Source: Propionibacterium sp.
GTDB taxonomy: Bacteria > Actinomycetota > Actinomycetes > Propionibacteriales > Propionibacteriaceae
Direction: 5' to 3'
Assembly (NCBI GenBank): GCA_012719335.1
Contig: JAAYAO010000096.1
Span: forward strand, 1 to 6,466
DNA length: 6,466 nucleotides
In this document: positions 3,963 through 6,466 of the stretch, one piece after another
Numbering within the stretch: position 1 is the first letter of the stretch
Layout of the letters: the number at the start of each line of letters is the position of its first letter
The notes under the pieces: generated by a model
Told to the model about the DNA's origin: nothing
The model's database searches: none
The model's input: the letters and a program-made list of their open reading frames with translations, nothing else
Translations under genes and position numbers: made by a program

Positions 3963-6466
3963 TCAGCCGGCGGGCGGTGGGGCCAGTTCGACGTCGATCT
4001 CGAGGTCGCCGGGGGCCTCGGTCCAGACCACCTCGCCGGTGAGCCTGCCGACGGCGCGCAGATCCTGTTCGACCGACCGCAACTGTTCGAGGTCGTCACC
4101 CGGGGCACGGAACTCGGCGCGCACCGCCTCGGTCTTCATCGACACCTTCGCCGACGACTTCGCCCCACGAATCGCGATCAGGGCCTGCGACACCAGGTCG
4201 AGCAGTTCGGGCGTGTCCCCGACCTCGATCTCCTCCACGGTCGGCCAGGCGGCCAGGTGCACCGACCCGTCCTGCCACCACGACCACACCTCCTCGGTGA
4301 CGAAGGGCATGATCGGGGCGAACAACCGCAACTGCACCGACAGGGCGGTGGTCAACGCGGCCCGCGCCGACGCGGCCCCGGCCTCACCGGCGGCCCCGTA
4401 GGCGCGCTCCTTGACCAGTTCGAGGTAGTCGTCGCAGAAGGTCCAGAAGAACTTCTCGACCGTTTCCAGTGCCGACGAGTAGTCGAAGGCGTCGAAGGCC
4501 GCGGTGCAGTCGGTGACCACCTGCCGCAACTGGGCGAGCATGGCCAGGTCGGCGGCCTCGGTGACATCGCTCAGCGCGCCACCGGCGCCGTACCCGAGCA
4601 CGAACTTCGAGGCGTTCAAAATCTTGGTCGCCAACCGGCGTCCGACCTTCATCTGGGTCTCGTCGAACGGCGAATCGGTGCCCGGACGGGCCATCGCGGC
4701 CCGCCACCGCACCGCGTCGGCACCGAACCGGTCGAGGATCTCGGTGGGCACCACCACATTGCCCTTCGACTTCGACATCTTCTTGCGGTCCGGGTCGACC
4801 ACGAACCCCGAGATCGTCGCCCGCTGCCAGGGCAGGGTGTCGAACTCGAAGTGCGAGCGCACCACCCGCGAGAACAACCAGGTGCGGATGATGTCGTGCG
4901 CCTGCGGGGCGATGTCCATCGGGAAGGTCAGGTTGAACAACTCCGGGTCGGTCTCCCACCCCGTCGGAATCAGCGGGGTCAACGACGACGTCGCCCAGGT
5001 GTCCATCACATCCGGGTCGCCGATGAAGCCGCCGGCCGCACCACGCTGCGACTCCTCGTACCCGGGCGGGCAGTCGGTGGACGGATCCACCGGCAGGGTC
5101 TCCTCCGCAGCGATGATCGGGGCGGTGTAATCGGGCTCGCCCTCGGCGTCGAGCGGGTACCAGACCGGGAACGGGATACCGAAGAACCGCTGCCGCGAAA
5201 TCAGCCAGTCACCGTTGAGGCCCTGCACCCAGTTGGCGTAGCGGTGCCGCATGTGCTCGGGCACCCAGCGCAACTCCTCACCGCGGGCCAGCAGCCGCTG
5301 CTTCAGGACGTCGTCGCGGCCACCGTTGGCGATGTACCACTGCCGGGTGGACACGATCTCCAACGGCTTGTCGCCGCGCTCGTAGAAGTTCGCCTTGCGC
5401 TGGGTCGGCTCGGGTTCCCCATCGAGATCGCCCGAATCCCGCAACAACCCGACCATCGCCTCACGGGCGGAGAAGGCGGTCTTGCCGGCCAACTCCTCGT
5501 ACGGGGCGGCGTTGGTCAACCAGTCCGGGGTTTCCCGCAGGATCCGTCCGTCCCGGCCGATGATCGTGCGGGTCGGCAACTGCAGCTCCCGCCACCAGAT
5601 CACGTCGGTCAGGTCACCGAAGGTGCAGCACATCGCGATACCGGCGCCCTTGTCCATCTCGGCCGCCTCGTGCGCCAACACCGGAATCTCCACCCCGAAC
5701 ACCGGCGTGGTGACCGTGGTGCCGAACAGGTGCTGGTACCGCTCGTCGTCGGGGTGGGCGATCAACGCGCCACAGGCCGCCAACAACTCCGGACGGGTGG
5801 TCTCGATGTACACCGGCTCCCCGTCGGGCTTGTGGAAGGCCACCCGGTGGTAGTGGCCCGGGTAGTCGCGGGCCTCCAACTCGGCCTGGGCGACCGCGGT
5901 CTGGTAGGTGACGTCCCACATCGTCGGGGCCTCCGACAGGTACGCCTCACCCCGGGCCACGTTGCGCACGAAGGCGAGCTGACTCACCCGCTGGGTGTCG
6001 GCACCGATCGTGGTGTACAGGTGCTCCCAGTCGACCGACAGGCCGACCCGCTGCCACATCTCCTCGAACACCCGCTCGTCGGTCAGGGTCAACTCGTGAC
6101 ACAGCTCGACGAAGTTGCGCCGCGAGATCGGCACCTGACGCTTCGGATCCGGCTTGGCCGGCGGGGTGAAATCCGGGTCGTAGGGCACCGACGGTTCACA
6201 GCGCACCCCGTAATAGGTCTGCACCCGGCGTTCGGTGGGCAGGCCGTTGTCGTCCCAACCCAACGGGTAGAACACCTGCTTGCCGCGCATCCGCTGGTAG
6301 CGGGCGATGCAGTCGGTGTGGGTGTAGCTGAACACGTGCCCCACGTGCAGCGAGCCGGAGACCGTCGGCGGGGGAGTGTCGATGCTGAATACCTGCTCGC
6401 GGTGCTCCGGGCGCTGGAAGGCATACGTCTTCTGGTCTCGCCAGACCTGGCTCCACTTCGCCTCGA
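3963..6466 (-). CDS. valS: valyl-tRNA synthetase, short actinobacterial type (N-terminus outside window)
   Basis: This class I aminoacyl-tRNA synthetase charges tRNA-Val with valine in the cytoplasm. The window holds 833 complete codons; the frame is open through the right edge and perhaps about 20 N-terminal residues are missing. Numbering from the first visible codon, residues 28-33 are IDTPPP and 40-43 are HVGH, the HIGH ATP-binding motif. TTRPE (222-226) lies in the CP1 editing domain, which clears mischarged threonine. KMSKS (562-566; bases 4767-4781) is the second ATP-binding motif. The anticodon-binding helical domain follows, with motifs such as [15 protein letters not shown]. The protein ends soon after the sequence [13 protein letters not shown], with no long C-terminal coiled-coil arm like that of Thermus or E. 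coli ValS; I recall this as the type 2 ValS form. Valine rather than isoleucine or leucine specificity is inferred from similarity. An in-frame GTG at 6344 is inside the HVGH motif and is not the start. No frameshift is seen. Confidence 0.97.
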   Translation of the reverse strand, partial: EAKWSQVWRDQKTYAFQRPEHREQVFSIDTPPPTVSGSLHVGHVFSYTHTDCIARYQRMRGKQVFYPLGWDDNGLPTERRVQTYYGVRCEPSVPYDPDFTPPAKPDPKRQVPISRRNFVELCHELTLTDERVFEEMWQRVGLSVDWEHLYTTIGADTQRVSQLAFVRNVARGEAYLSEAPTMWDVTYQTAVAQAELEARDYPGHYHRVAFHKPDGEPVYIETTRPELLAACGALIAHPDDERYQHLFGTTVTTPVFGVEIPVLAHEAAEMDKGAGIAMCCTFGDLTDVIWWRELQLPTRTIIGRDGRILRETPDWLTNAAPYEELAGKTAFSAREAMVGLLRDSGDLDGEPEPTQRKANFYERGDKPLEIVSTRQWYIANGGRDDVLKQRLLARGEELRWVPEHMRHRYANWVQGLNGDWLISRQRFFGIPFPVWYPLDAEGEPDYTAPIIAAEETLPVDPSTDCPPGYEESQRGAAGGFIGDPDVMDTWATSSLTPLIPTGWETDPELFNLTFPMDIAPQAHDIIRTWLFSRVVRSHFEFDTLPWQRATISGFVVDPDRKKMSKSKGNVVVPTEILDRFGADAVRWRAAMARPGTDSPFDETQMKVGRRLATKILNASKFVLGYGAGGALSDVTEAADLAMLAQLRQVVTDCTAAFDAFDYSSALETVEKFFWTFCDDYLELVKERAYGAAGEAGAASARAALTTALSVQLRLFAPIMPFVTEEVWSWWQDGSVHLAAWPTVEEIEVGDTPELLDLVSQALIAIRGAKSSAKVSMKTEAVRAEFRAPGDDLEQLRSVEQDLRAVGRLTGEVVWTEAPGDLEIDVELAPPPAG

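Noticed and set aside
3205..4401. A 398-codon open frame on the plus strand opposite the serine hydrolase and the end of valS
   Set aside because: It crosses two well-supported genes and their spacer, has low-complexity composition and no domain, so it is a shadow frame.
4504..5130. A 208-codon plus-strand open frame inside valS
   Set aside because: It mirrors the conserved ValS catalytic region around KMSKS and has no domain of its own.
1..6466. CRISPR array, insertion sequence, tRNA/rRNA gene, phage or toxin-antitoxin module
   Set aside because: I found no regularly spaced repeats, transposase motifs, cloverleaf-like sequence or small gene pairs. Coding capacity is accounted for by five genes of ordinary actinobacterial composition.

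Overview
The window comes from a high-GC Gram-positive bacterium (Actinomycetota). The basis is the very high G+C content with G/C-rich third codon positions, a DUF1707-type membrane protein, a membrane-spanning Hanks-type Ser/Thr kinase with Pro/Thr-rich linkers, and a ValS of the short form that I associate with actinobacteria. I cannot fix the genus; a Propionibacteriales-like organism is a guess.

Layout, left to right. (1) 1-324 (+): the last 107 codons of clpX. (2) 403-930 (+): a small DUF1707 + 2TM membrane protein, followed by a two-tier hairpin (984-1017) that looks like a terminator. (3) 1123-2736 (+): a 537-residue receptor-like Ser/Thr kinase with a good TAGGAT -10 box, a hairpin in its leader and a strong ribosome binding site. 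(4) 2737-2888: a convergent intergenic region that holds a nested hairpin starting in the kinase's last sense codon, then a 78-nt imperfect inverted repeat. (5) 2889-3878 (-): a membrane-anchored serine hydrolase of the penicillin-binding / class A beta-lactamase fold. (6) 3879-3962: a spacer carrying two abutting hairpins. (7) 3963-6466 (-): valyl-tRNA synthetase, lacking only its extreme N-terminus, which lies beyond the right edge. No gene-free stretch exceeds 300 bases; the longest is 931-1122.

How the genes fit together: clpX and valS are housekeeping genes converging on each other. Between them sit three envelope proteins: a DUF1707/2TM protein, a receptor kinase and a PBP-like hydrolase. 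The kinase and hydrolase are both anchored by a single membrane helix with a Pro/Thr-rich tether. A shared role in sensing or maintaining the cell wall is plausible, but only the neighbourhood supports it.

I see no mobile element, CRISPR array, tRNA/rRNA, phage gene or defence cassette, and no clear new multi-gene system. The items most worth a second look are the PASTA-less, four-cysteine extracellular domain of the kinase, the apparent lack of a deacylating glutamate in the hydrolase, and the structured intergenic elements at 2731-2857 and 3879-3941.
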